Below, piece by piece: positions 34,680 to 45,892 of a stretch of 64,000 nt of DNA. The position numbers and the translations under genes were made by a program. The notes beneath the pieces were generated by a model. The model ran no database searches, was not told the origin of the DNA, and saw only the letters and a list, made by a program, of their open reading frames with translations. The stretch's first letter is position 1, and every line of letters starts with the position of its first letter. Origin of the DNA: Calonectria ilicicola (taxonomy: Eukaryota > Ascomycota > Sordariomycetes > Hypocreales > Nectriaceae); contig CP085833.1 in the NCBI GenBank assembly GCA_020809705.1, positions 2,294,001 to 2,358,000 of the forward strand, in the 5' to 3' direction.

Positions 34680-35236
34680 TTAGGACCATACACAATCCGT
34701 TTTTTCCATTTCACTAAAGGATACAATAGACGCCAACCATTAGTAAAATTTAATGGATAGGTAATGAGCATCAGAAACACGCGTGGGGAGGATGCATTGG
34801 TGGTACGATTAACCACTGCTAATGGCATCCCCTTTTCTTTTTGACCTTTGTTTGGGCACTTCGATATTATGAAGCGGCGGAAACCATGCCGTACATTATA
34901 TATCAGGCAATGAATCATCTCGCTATGGAGCTTTGAAGGAGGATAAAATTGGGTTGTTTTTTTTACTTGTTGTTTACTTGTGGTTCTGGGTCAGCCTTCT
35001 CCCCGAATGGTAATGGTTTCTTAGGTATCCAGGGTCTCAAGAGTCTTCCTGAACACCGGTCTGGACATGGAGTTTGGGAAGTGGGCTTCTTTCCTGCTAA
35101 TCACGCAAGGCAATACATGATGCAAGGACAAGATGCCAGCAAATACACACGAAGATTGGCATCATGAATGTATATAGGCTGGTACGTAAGTACCGGAGTT
35201 AAAGATGTGTATATAAATATCAGGTCTCCATGAGAA

Positions 35237-35268
<32 letters not shown>

Positions 35269-36159
35269 AAGAGAAGTAGCAAAGTGAGAGCGAACCCAGG
35301 CAGCCTTCTAACATGATTGAATTGTTGAGAGAGATGCTTGGTGGCACATGGACTAGCACAGCAAGCAAATCGAGCCCATGTCAAGGAGGTCCATTATCAC
35401 ATGCTTAGCGTCAGCATAGTTAAATTATTGCGGATTGTCGGTCAAGAGGGCAGTGAGGAGGAAAATGAACATTCAAGGCATCCCTGGCAGAAAAGGACGT
35501 TGTCGTATTCGGCATTGTGGTTGTTTCTAGAACGACGTGTTCGCCATGGCACAGCCAATCTCACGGCGCGGATTGCATCCACGCGGACAGGCCCGATGTT
35601 CACACGCAGCAGCCGCCTGAGGCTCAGCCACATGTTGCAGAGCAAGTCACGCTGTCCCGGCGCACGCACGTGTCACGTGTGGTTGTGTGAGGTGCCAACT
35701 CGACGCTAAGCAGGACCTAGAGTAGCGCGTCACACACGATGACGGCATCTCCACTGGAGCAGGAAAGTTGCTTTGCTTTGCACCTCCCCCCCAATTCCGA
35801 AACCGCCCAGCCAGCCGCCATCCGCCCACTCCAACCGCCATACCGACCTGCCGACGCCTTCTGCATCATTGTGCTCCGCCTTGCTTTTGTTGGGCTGCTG
35901 TCGTCGGCCTCGATGTGATCTACTTTTTTCTCTCTTCTTCCATCTCACATTTTCCCCCCTCTGCCGAAAAAAAAGAAGAAAAAAAGACAGCCTTCCCTTG
36001 GCACAGCCCTTCACGCACAGGCCACCGAGCAACTCCCCGCCGCCCGAAAGTGTTGAGCTTTCCGTCGATCCATCCCGCGACCCTTCTCGCCCTCTTCTCC
36101 GTCCCTCTCCTCCCGCCCTTGTCCTGGTCGCATATCGTCACTGTGTCCTGAGCCACAGA
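34680..36159. other. Intergenic and leader of CHO1
   Basis: No supported gene. It contains a run of 20 A at 35239-35258 followed by a GA-rich stretch, and a pyrimidine-rich leader from about 35780 leading into CHO1. Confidence 0.45.
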
Positions 36160-37149
36160 ATGTCGAGAAGGAGCAACACCATGGCTTCAAGCTCCAACGG
36201 AAGCGCCCCCAAGGACATCTCGTCCAACAGCCAGCCTGGTGAGTCTAGATGGAGGGACACGGCATGCATGCTTTTGCACATATGGCTTTACGGACCATCG
36301 CAGCATGTGAAAACGGTTCTCGATCAAGCTAACAATCGCGCGTTCTCAGCCATTGACAAGCAGAAGATGCTTCTCTCCGCCGATGTTGGCCACTTTTCTC
36401 TGATTCGCGCCTTGCACTTGGCCGATTCCATCACCCTCATGAACGGTATGTGTCTCGGCAACACCACAAACAACCATTTACCGGGATCAATTACTAACTG
36501 AGCTGGTCATGAAGGCTTCTGCGGCGTCATGTCCATCTTCACTTCGCTACGATACTGTCTTGGTGACCCCGGTGCACTCGACAAGGTCTACCTCGCACTC
36601 GGCTTCTTGCCCTTTGGCCTATTTTTTGACTTTCTCGACGGCAAGGTAGCGCGATGGAGGAAAAAGAGCAGTCTCATGGGCCAGGAATTGGACTCGCTCG
36701 CCGATTTGGTACGTTTGCCTTATCGAGGTTTCTGAAGCCCGTTTTACATCACAAATCGCTAACATGCATCGATGACGTAGATCACCTTCGGCGTTGCCCC
36801 CGCCATGGTCGCCTTCACGATTGGCTTCCGCTCCACTGTCGACACGGTCGCTCTCACCTTCTTCGTCCTTTGCGGCCTCACTCGCCTCGCCCGTTTCAAC
36901 GTCACCGTCTCCTCCCTGCCCAAGGATGCCTCAGGCAAGAGCCAGTACTTTGAGGGCACACCCATTCCCACATCCCTGGGCATGGACGCAATCATGGCCT
37001 ACTGGGTCTCCCAGCGCTGGGTCCTCGAAGACTTGCCCTTCGGTGTTTGGCTGCAGGGAACCGATTTCGAGTTCCACCCCATTGTTGTACTCTTCGTCAT
37101 CCACGGATGTCTTATGACCAGCAAGACGATCCACATACCTAAGCCATGA
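36160..37149 (+). CDS. CHO1: Phosphatidylserine synthase (CDP-diacylglycerol-serine O-phosphatidyltransferase), four exons
   Basis: This ER membrane enzyme joins CDP-diacylglycerol and serine to make phosphatidylserine, the first step of the de novo route to phosphatidylethanolamine. Inferred exons are 36160-36238, 36350-36445, 36515-36708 and 36781-37149, giving 245 residues. The CDP-alcohol phosphotransferase signature DG(x)2AR(x)8G(x)3D(x)3D is complete: Asp100, Gly101, Ala104, Arg105, Gly114, Asp118 and Asp122, with exon 3 ending one codon later. [16 protein letters not shown] before it and [12 protein letters not shown] plus [10 protein letters not shown] after it are typical of fungal and bacterial PssA/Cho1 enzymes. 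Several hydrophobic segments follow. Met at 36181 is an alternative start. Confidence 0.95.
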
Positions 37150-38213
37150 GCAATGTGTCCCTGAAAAAACAAATCCTTTCTTTTTTTTCTCTAGAGTCCA
37201 TAGAACCGGTTTAGTTCTGTGAAGCAGTCAAAGATGATGGAGGCAGCAGGTCTAGGGTTGATGTGTTCACATAACGGCTGTAGGACAAATGAGACGGAAT
37301 CAATACCACGGGTTTAAAAACGAAAAGGAAATGAAGCAGCATTGAGCGTTTTAGCACTTGATTGCTCACAGAATTGGGAGAGACACTTGGACAGATCAGA
37401 CTTGACGCAACTCATCTTAGCAAATGGTAGTTCATGATACCCCGTTCATTCACAAACACACGCACAAACCTACTTGCTTTTTTTTACTCCAAGTTCTGTG
37501 AAACTAAACAAATTGTAAACCAGCATGGATAAGATAGGTAGTGTGGGGTACAAACGAGTGCTCAAACGTTCATTCGCTGCACCCATTGGTATGAACCCTA
37601 TCATCAACACGTTTGGTTTATCTGGTTTCATGGCTACAATGAATAATGATGGTGGGGCCGTAGCAGGATGATGTGAATCTCGAACACCTCCCAAGGAAAA
37701 AAAATTAGACAACCACAGCATATCTCAATGAAGACCTTCTGTCCACAGTCACGGGGTTTCCGCCCAAAGCCAATCAACAATCACCACTCGGAGAGAATCA
37801 AAGCGACAAGGGAAAGAGAGTCAGAGAAGGAAATTGGTATATGTATAATGAAAGTAGCCTCAGCTGTCAAGCTGTCTAGATGTATCGGAACACATGCTGT
37901 ATCAAAGCCCCGCGGGCCGCCCCATCCTCCCAAAGGCAAGTTACATTGTATGTCATCTTCGCCGTCTCATCTCTGATGCAATTTCGTAAGTGTTGTTTAC
38001 GCCATGCCGTCTTTCCTTTTTCCACGTCGCCATCTTGCGGGATATCTTTTGTAAAAGATGCCACTATGCCAATAAAACGCCTTGAGTCGTCCCTCATAGG
38101 TATGTACTCTCGCCCACCAGCAGAAGGACTGGTTCCTTCATGCTGGTTCCTCATCAATTATATACCCACACTTTCTTTATCAACTCCCTTCAACCCCCTA
38201 ATTGTGATACAAA
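37150..38213. other. Convergent intergenic region
   Basis: Shared 3' space between CHO1 (plus) and the mucin-like gene (minus). No coding frame with recognisable content. Confidence 0.45.
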
Positions 38214-40580
38214 TTACATTGCTTGGCCAACACCTTGGCCGCCAGGCGGGCCCCTCACACTCCCATCACTCTCGCTGCGAACGTGACCGATAGGCACGTA
38301 TCCAACCGTGCTACCCCATCGAGAAGACACAGCACCCATTGTGCTACGGTTCCAACCGGTTCCACTAGTGTATCGAGATGTAAAGCTATCGCCACGGGTT
38401 CGTACCGTATCAGGTCTCGACATGTCATAGTAGGCACCAGGCACCGGGTGCAGTGGAGGGGGTACAGCACTGGGATGAGAGCCATCAATTTCCAGGTCGA
38501 ACGGATTCGAATGGATCTTGTTGCGTCGGGTTTCAAACGAGTTGGAAGCATCCGTTATCGCAGAATCGCGGTAAAACGAGACAACATCCAATGTTCCGCT
38601 TCGAGGCATCAGTCGAGAGCTCGGCTCACGAGTAACTGTTTGCGGCCTCGATCTCTGGACCTGCTGAATGTTACCCACAGGTGCCATCTGCGCTACCGCT
38701 GGGGGAGTAATCGAGTTGTCGTCAGCAAAAGGGTTACCCTCGCTCTCAGCCTCCGGGTCCTCAAGAAATGTCGACATTCCACCCCGTCCGCTTACTGAAT
38801 TAGCATCTGTAAACGGGTTCAGACTTGGCACCTCCGAAGTCCAACTGCTCACGCTTGTCGGTCGGCTCATCCTTCTACGCTGGGTATCGCTGTCCGTAGT
38901 CGCAAAATAGGGATGGTCCGCGTAGTGAGGCTTCTCTGGGATTTGATGTTGAGTAAGATCATCGGTGCTCGCGTCTTGGATCGCTCGTGACCACCAACCA
39001 CGAAGTCGTTCACTATGCGTATCGCCACTAGGGTCAACTGAGCCATGTCGGCTATGGGTTGCAAGAGGCTCGAACTGCGAATTTCCCCGGTTCATGTTGA
39101 CGCCAGGGCTCTCGTTGTTGGTTGGCATATAGCTCATCTTCTCACTCAGCTTTTTGGGATAGTGAGTGATGGCAGCTGCCAATTTGGTCGTTCGTGGTGT
39201 AGGACCGAGAGATGCGGTGTTTATCTGGTATTTTCCTCTACCACCCCCACCAGTACCAGGAGCTACTGAGAGAGGAGTCAGGAGAGTGCTGCGGCGGTGC
39301 CTGCTAACCTTTCTCTTCAAGAACCATATCAAAATCACAATAGCTGACAGTGCTGCTATACCTCCAATGATTCCTCCAACAATGATTGGCGTCTTCTCGT
39401 CTCCACTGTTGGAGTTCGCATCCCCGACAATGGGGACATCGGTATCGGAGGGTACAGAAGTTTCATTTGCGGCTGTCGCGTCGAGTGAAATTGTTGTAAC
39501 AACACCACCTGGTAGCGTAGCAGTTGTGTAAGTGGTTTGGGGGTCTGTGATTTCATCACTGGTGGTTGTCCTATCAGATGATTGAGTGGTTTCGAGGGAA
39601 GTAGCGGCCGTTGAGATGACACTAGTCTGGAAGGTCGATGAAAGAACAGAGCTAGATTCCGAAGACGAGATAGCCGTGCTAGTTTGGGAAGATGATGTGC
39701 TTGGAGGCAGGAGAATAGCCTTCTCAACTGAATGAGATGTGACACTGGAGGGAGTTTCCGGCGAACTTTGCTGAGTCGACTGGGAGATTGGCTCCGAGGT
39801 AACTTGCTGGGAAGTTACCTCAGAAGTAGAGCTTGTCGAGGATTCCTGGGTCGAAGTTGAGGAAGCAGCAGGTTGCTCAAACACGGATGTCTGAGCTGGA
39901 GTTGACGATGTAGACAGAGGCTTGTCGAAAACGGGTGTATCCTGGGCTGGAGTTGATGATGTAGACAGAGGCTTGTCAAAAAGTGGAGTGTTCGGGTCAG
40001 GAACTGATGTCGTAGTATGCTGTTTATCGAATACAGGGGTATTCGGGTTCACAGTTGACGTCGCGATGGGCTCCTTGTCGAAAACTGGCGTAGTTGGGTC
40101 CGAAACCGATGTCGTAGTGTGCAATCGATCAAATACTGGTGTATTTGGATTCGGAGCCGCAGTGGAAACGGCAAATTGGCCAGAGTTCGGAGTATCTATG
40201 ATAGATAAAGAAGAGCTTGATAATAAAACCGGAGGCGTCGGCACGGACGATGGTGATTGAATCGGTTGCGAAATAGAAGCAGAATCAACAGGCGGCAACA
40301 CAGACGAAGTATTCTGGACGTTTGGCGTCGTGCTGGGAGCGGGTATCGATTCTGAGATCGAAAAGCTCGAGTCGGTAACGGGCTTTTCGACAGAGGCGCT
40401 GATAACAGTAGTTTGTTCAGGAGTGATGGTCGTGGTGACTGCCTCGGAGGGTGGCTGAACTACAGTGCTGGCGATAACCATGACTGAGGTTATGGTCCTC
40501 ATAACAGTCGCTGTCGAGAGGGCCATGACAAACTGAAGAGAGATCCTAACATGAGCGGTTGACGTCGGGCCCCTGGACAA
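38214..40580 (-). CDS. Mucin-like single-TM surface protein with tandem repeats
   Basis: A 788-codon frame. About 390 residues of Ser/Thr-rich sequence, probably heavily O-mannosylated, precede one membrane segment at about 398-420 (IIVGGIIGGIAALSAIVILI) and a basic stop-transfer FLKRKVSRHRR. The cytoplasmic tail of about 365 residues has Asn-Pro-Phe motifs (LNPFTDANS, GNPFADDNS, SNPFDLEID) that could be endocytic signals. The layout resembles fungal wall-stress sensors or other mucin-like proteins, but there is no WSC domain, so function is open. The N-terminus is uncertain: Met at 40526 (MALSTATVM) is an alternative, neither start gives a clear signal peptide, and an upstream exon cannot be excluded, since CTCTTCAG just before 40526 could be an acceptor. 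Confidence 0.72.
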   Translation of the reverse strand: MSRGPTSTAHVRISLQFVMALSTATVMRTITSVMVIASTVVQPPSEAVTTTITPEQTTVISASVEKPVTDSSFSISESIPAPSTTPNVQNTSSVLPPVDSASISQPIQSPSSVPTPPVLLSSSSLSIIDTPNSGQFAVSTAAPNPNTPVFDRLHTTTSVSDPTTPVFDKEPIATSTVNPNTPVFDKQHTTTSVPDPNTPLFDKPLSTSSTPAQDTPVFDKPLSTSSTPAQTSVFEQPAASSTSTQESSTSSTSEVTSQQVTSEPISQSTQQSSPETPSSVTSHSVEKAILLPPSTSSSQTSTAISSSESSSVLSSTFQTSVISTAATSLETTQSSDRTTTSDEITDPQTTYTTATLPGGVVTTISLDATAANETSVPSDTDVPIVGDANSNSGDEKTPIIVGGIIGGIAALSAIVILIWFLKRKVSRHRRSTLLTPLSVAPGTGGGGRGKYQINTASLGPTPRTTKLAAAITHYPKKLSEKMSYMPTNNESPGVNMNRGNSQFEPLATHSRHGSVDPSGDTHSERLRGWWSRAIQDASTDDLTQHQIPEKPHYADHPYFATTDSDTQRRRMSRPTSVSSWTSEVPSLNPFTDANSVSGRGGMSTFLEDPEAESEGNPFADDNSITPPAVAQMAPVGNIQQVQRSRPQTVTREPSSRLMPRSGTLDVVSFYRDSAITDASNSFETRRNKIHSNPFDLEIDGSHPSAVPPPLHPVPGAYYDMSRPDTVRTRGDSFTSRYTSGTGWNRSTMGAVSSRWGSTVGYVPIGHVRSESDGSVRGPPGGQGVGQAM
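39873..40157 (-). repeat. 51-bp (17-residue) tandem repeats
   Basis: About five and a half imperfect 51-bp units encode 17-residue repeats with the core (N/T/D)TPVFDK followed by a Ser/Thr-rich spacer. Two adjacent units (about 39897-39998) are nearly identical at DNA level, both reading DKPLSTSSTPAQ. They lie in the ectodomain of the mucin-like protein. Confidence 0.85.
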
Positions 40581-43500
40581 ACTTGATCTAGTTCCGGTAA
40601 TGTATATGAAAATTCGATTGTTTTTTTTTTCTTGACAGCGAGGACTTTCAAAGGAGATCGCGAAGCCAGCCGCAAAGAAGGAGAATTAACCAGTTGTATC
40701 CAGTTAAGCAAACAAGAAAACCAAGGAGGTGGGAAGAGATATTAGCGACACGATGGACAAGTTGTAATGAGACTGGGCGTGGCCCGGCCACCTAGATCAC
40801 GATGATCATTAAGATGGAAAGAAAGATGATCCAGTCACCACTGGGGAAAGAAACAGATGAAAGGAAAGAGAACTTGGCGAGAAAAGGAAGAGACGAGAGA
40901 GACAGCAAGGGCTTGGAAGCCAACCACGAGGGTTCAAGGGGGGGAAGGGACTCGGACGAGCCTAAGGCAGTCCAACCCAATGCGCTTATCCAGCCGGCCA
41001 GGGCTATGCAATCCAATGTTTTAATGTGATTCCAAGTAGAAGAGGAATAGACCAGGGATAGACAAAAGAAGCTCGGGGTCCGGCAGGGAGCAGGGTACGG
41101 TGGTGGCGGACGCGAGGGGACGCAAGGGCCGAACCCCTGTCCTGCGACAGATCTGAAGCATGATGCCGTCTCCACGCCGTCGCCGTGGAACTTGGCACGG
41201 GCCCATGAGGGTCGCTGGCGGGGTGTGGATGAGCCTGGGCTTCTGGGACGTCCTGGCCTACGAGGTTTGGGCTTAATGGCTTCTGGGTCGATGTCATGCT
41301 TCAGCATGCGAACGCGTGTCGCCACGAGGGAGGATGAATGGCGACCTGTGGCGGGGCCTCCATCAATGTCTTGGTCGCTGTCTCTGGAGTGTTTTAGCAG
41401 GTAGTTTTTAAGAGGGCGCGCCGTTGGGATCTGCGACTAGGGTGGCTATGGAGCCCGGTGTAGGAATGATGGCGTGCCATGTCGTGCGTTGCTGGAGGCA
41501 GAGCGTCGGCGACGATCAGTCTCTCCAGGTAGGAAGAGCTGCCGCGCCACAACGGAAAATGGCATCAAGCAAAGGCGTCCTGTACGGTGATGGCCAGGAA
41601 GATGGATGGAAGCCGTTGGAGTGGAGTTGACAAACCCAGCGACCGTTTTTTTTTTTTTTTTCTTTCTTCACCAAAAGCCGTCTAGATGCTTGAGAGCCAC
41701 CTGAGACACTAGGCAGGTACACCGGTGGTTGCGCTAGCGGTAGCGCCTTCCCCCACACGAGCTGTTGATACCACGCCAAAAAAGGCACACATCGTCCAGC
41801 CCAGCCAACGAATGCGATGGCAGGCTTACACAGCACAGCTCAACTGAACCAAACCGTCTTGGCCTTGCATGCGCTCAACTAACGATATTGAATGCCTTTT
41901 CTGTACTCCGGAGGAAATTCACCACAATACCCGCAAGTCGCAGACTCGGAGGGATCTGCCTGATCAGGAATTCCATCCGTGCATGTGAATCCTGTGCCGG
42001 AGCTTGAGAGCCACCCACACACACCAAACACACCATCTGATAGCCCATACCACCCCATCTCCGTGGCCAGCAACGACGGGACCCTTCCCGATGACACCAT
42101 GACACCACCGCAATATATCTCGAGCTTCCATGCACTCCAGAAAAATGGCTCCAGGGATCTGGGGATAAAGTGTTTGTTTCCCACCACCAGTAATTGTGTA
42201 CTTGATTGGGCTGTCGCCTGGTGATTCATTCCCCCTTCACTGGGATTCCCAGTCGACATCTAGATTTAGGGGTGCAAGTGCCAAATCAAATATGATGTAT
42301 AGCATGTATAGTTTAAAACATTGCATGCTGGCTACCAGGTATTGTCGAGACTTGATTAAACGGCGCAACCGGCCACATTGCTGGATTTGTTTCCATGTCA
42401 AATATCCGTCCAGTAAAAAGCAATTCGCCGTTCCATCTGGAACTTGCCATCCCTTCCTCCCCAAAGCTAAATCGTCCTTCGTGTTTCCTTCGTGTCGGCC
42501 GGCGTTCCTTCTGGTCCGCAACATGGGACGTGCTCTGCATCGCTGACTCGTTCGTCCTTACACGCGTCCCATCCGTGCCCTCACCAGTGCCAAGATAGTG
42601 CACAAGTATGTTGGTTAGTTGAAAGACTTGAGGTTCCTTTTGCTACGCCTGTGTCTGTGCCTGAGTCTGTGCCTGGATTAATGAGGCCACTTTTACCACC
42701 ATCATCACTACTACCAACGTCCCTCCACTCATGTCGGTCATGTTGTTTCATCCTGCAAAGCCTCCACCTATCAGAAGTTCGTCCCCCAAATCCAACTTAT
42801 TAGCACTCAAAAACGCACTGCCAACTCTTTTTTTTTCTTTTTTTTCCCCCTTTAACCCCGACGGCCTTTACCAGGCCACCATTGCCACCATTGCCATATT
42901 CCATGATACATGAGAGATGCAATCCACTAACCATACCGAATGTTGGATGTGAACGCCACCACCAACGCCACAATTCGCAAGCAAAACGTGAGCAGAGAGC
43001 CACCGTGGCCAACACCCGCTTCAGCCTATTCCCCATGCTTCGGATCCCGGATCAGGGCTCACCAATCCGCTATACTGCTTAGGCCATCGTCACAAGTGAC
43101 CGCAACCTGAAGGAAGCCAGGGCCGCACGTAATTTTCCTATCTCGCAGTAGCAGGGTCCAAATTAGCCCGCTCAGGTAGCATTTGGTCCCTCGCGAGTCT
43201 GAGCAAAGCCGGAGCTAACGTTGAGGAATCACACAAAAAAACCTCGTGGCAACCAGCTGCACAGTGACCTGTCGAAATGCACAGTCACAGCACAAGCTCA
43301 CAGACGCGTGCACAAGGCAAAAGCTGCTTTCTTTGCGCCTCTGCTGGTCTGATCCCCTGCAATGGAGCGGACTGGCCCTGACACGACCATCCACGGCCCC
43401 GCCCGCCATCCCTCCCGCCCGCCCTCCGTGCTCCGCCAACTCGTCGATTGCCCGCTCGCAGCCGTGGCATTGGCCAACCGGATTGGACTGCTTCCTCAAT

Positions 43501-44058
43501 TGTGCAGGGCTCCATGTCCGCACTGCGGTCGCCAAAGAGCTGTTTGTGCGTGTGTATTGTGCGAGTGAGTGTGTGAACGTGTGTATGTCAATTTGTGTCT
43601 CTCCACCTCCCTCACACTGGCGCGTTGTGTGGGCGCCCTCGCCCCCCTCTCTCCCCATCTGTTCGTCGCCGTCGCCTCATCTTTTTTGTTCCTCCACGCC
43701 AACCCCTCAGGCTCGATCGCCCATCTTGTCCAACTCCCTCTCCCCGTGCGCTCCGTGCCTGAGCCGGCCTGTGGTGTTGAGCTTGGATAGCTGGTACCTT
43801 GCCTAGATCCGTCCTACGTCGCCCATTGTCTGCGTCTGCTCTGCTTGTGCGCGTGCGATCCATTCCCGCCTCGCTTCCTCATCCGTGTGTTCTGTCACAC
43901 CTCCTATCCTATCCACGTCCCACGTTGCTCCCGGTGCTTCTGCTCCCGCTCCTACTCCTGCCCCTTCCCCTCGTCCCAATCCAATCCAGCCCAATCCGCA
44001 CCAACGCTGCCGCCACCTGTCTCTCTCTCTCTCTCTCTCTCTTTTCATCTCCTTCGTC
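40581..44058. other. Long intergenic region and leader of the next gene
   Basis: About 3.5 kb without a supportable gene. The left part is the upstream region of the mucin-like gene, with T/A tracts at 40619 and 41646. The right part becomes strongly pyrimidine-rich and ends in a CT repeat at 44021-44042, only 17 bp before the ATG at 44059. Confidence 0.42.
44021..44042 (+). repeat. CT dinucleotide repeat in 5' leader
   Basis: Eleven CT units lie immediately upstream of the translation start at 44059. Pyrimidine tracts are common near fungal transcription starts, so this may be core-promoter or leader sequence. Confidence 0.7.
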
Positions 44059-45892
44059 ATGTTTGGCAACTTCACCGCCTTTGGTAAGCATCAACGGCTC
44101 TCTTATGTCTTCGTCTACTTTAAGCAGCAATCAGTCAATGAATCAATCAATTAATCAACCAAAATTTGTCCGCTCCATACGTTTCCCATTGATTCCCCTG
44201 TTTGCTGTCTGTCATTTTCATATCCTCTCCGTCGCTTTCAAAACCGCACCTGTCATCCGTCAGGTGAAAGGGACCCTTCCCCGCCCCGCACTCCTAAACT
44301 CGCACCAAGAAATAAGATGACATTCTAAACTCCCACTAGCAGGCTTGCCCTCCAAGACAAGGGTAGATCCCAAGGACATCCCGCCACCAACCCCAATCAA
44401 TCTCCCTCGCTATCAACCTTTTGCCCATGAGGACGATCCCCTCGACCCGCCCGCCGCCCTCGCCTCGCTGCTCCAGCACACAGGTCGATCGGTCAGTGCG
44501 CTGGGAACCCCGGGCTTTTCTGCTATCGGCCTCAACTTGAATCTGGATGCGAAACTTGATGAGCTCATCCCTGACCCATCGCATATCCCTAACTTTAAGC
44601 AATGGGACTCGCTATCCATGGACGAAGCCCGGGAGCAAAACCAGTCCACCCGCCGCCCCATGAGAAATGGAAACCTCACTCCAGGATGCCAGGTTTATTT
44701 CGACCGGAAAAGGGAGCTGTCGCATCTAAATGAAGATGCATTCCGCACGGTCCGGAGGATTCAGCCCCCTAAGGGGAAGCAACAGGCTCGACTTGGCAAT
44801 GCCTACGAATTTTTTCGCTGTCTCGAGGCCTTTACTACCTTTTGGGATGATCCTACTCAACCACCCCAGCTTCCACCTTCCCCGGAGACCATCCCAGCGG
44901 ATTCCACTGTCTCATCAGGTGAGTCCAAGGCCGGAGGTGCCACTGCAGATGATGCGAACCAAGTCTTCCGTACTGCTGCTGGAAGTTCCATGCCAGCCGA
45001 ATATCGCAACAGCCTTATGACGGCTTTCGTCAAGCTCGTAGCATATGATTTCGGCTGCAGCGTCGCCCCAGCACGTCTGGAGCCTCGCCTTCACTTTAGC
45101 TCCCCAGAAGGTTCCCGTCGGACTCGTAAATCCTACTGTCCTTCTGGGTGTACCTTTGTTTTCCAGAGCCCAATGACTCGTGAAGCCGCTCGAGCAGGCA
45201 CTGTCTATGGTCCAGTCGCCGCGGTGAGTGCGCGGGGGACAACCGATTTTGCTGCTCCTGACTTGGAGACAGCTCAATCTCTTGACCTTGCCCGAGAGAT
45301 CGTAGCAGCCTTGATCACGGCCCAGCATCGCGCACGCGAAGGCAAGACCGAGAAGCGGTTTGGCGAAGGGCAGTGGTGGACAACAGCAAAGCGCTGGGGA
45401 GGTGGTCCAGGCGGCCCTATCGGTCGTGAGGCCGACAAAGATGCTATTCCAGGAGACAAGGACTCCAAGCCCAGCGATGCTGATGGCTTGCCTGTTTCTA
45501 AGAAACCTCGAAAGAACATGAGCATTTATGACAACTACCGCATGGTTCGGGCCCCAGCCGCCACGTGGGATCGGAAGGCTCAGTACGAGGCCATTGGCAA
45601 AATCCAGGGTGCTGATCATGATGACATCTTTTTGGTGAGCTCATTATTCCACCACGTTTCAGTTCTCAGGGTACGGGTTCCAAACCGTCTCCTCCAGGTG
45701 TTAGATGGAGCTCGCGATACAAACACTGCCAAGCGTAGCTGGGGTAGGGTTGAAGCATGGAGGAGTCCATGGTACGACCTATTCCAGGTAGACGAGCGTC
45801 TGGAAGCCATGAAGCTCATCTGGGTGTTGATGGCGTACCAAATGAGAAAAGAAGGAACTACAGACGATGATACCAAGATGGCCAATGCCTAA
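44059..45892 (+). CDS. Unrecognised protein, two or three exons
   Basis: Exon 1 (44059-44083) encodes MFGNFTAFG and joins across an intron to GLPSKTRVDPKDIPPP at 44343. The frame then stays open to 45892. Within it, 45635-45697 has a GTGAGC start, a CTCCAG end and a length of 63, so it is probably an in-frame intron; removing it gives 503 residues and joins DDIFL to VLDGARDTNTAKRSWG, while retention gives 524. The N-terminus is proline-rich; blocks near NLTPGCQVYFDRKREL, AYEFFRCLEAFTTFWD and EKRFGEGQWWTTAKRWGGG look structured and conserved. No membrane segment, signal peptide or catalytic motif is recognisable, and I do not know the family. Intact length, splice signals and composition argue that it is real. 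Confidence 0.7.

Noticed and set aside
40792..41325. 177-codon minus-strand frame with an AT-hook-like KPKPRRPGRPR
   Set aside because: Only a short isolated motif; the rest is unlike a protein, and it lies in the upstream region of the mucin-like gene.
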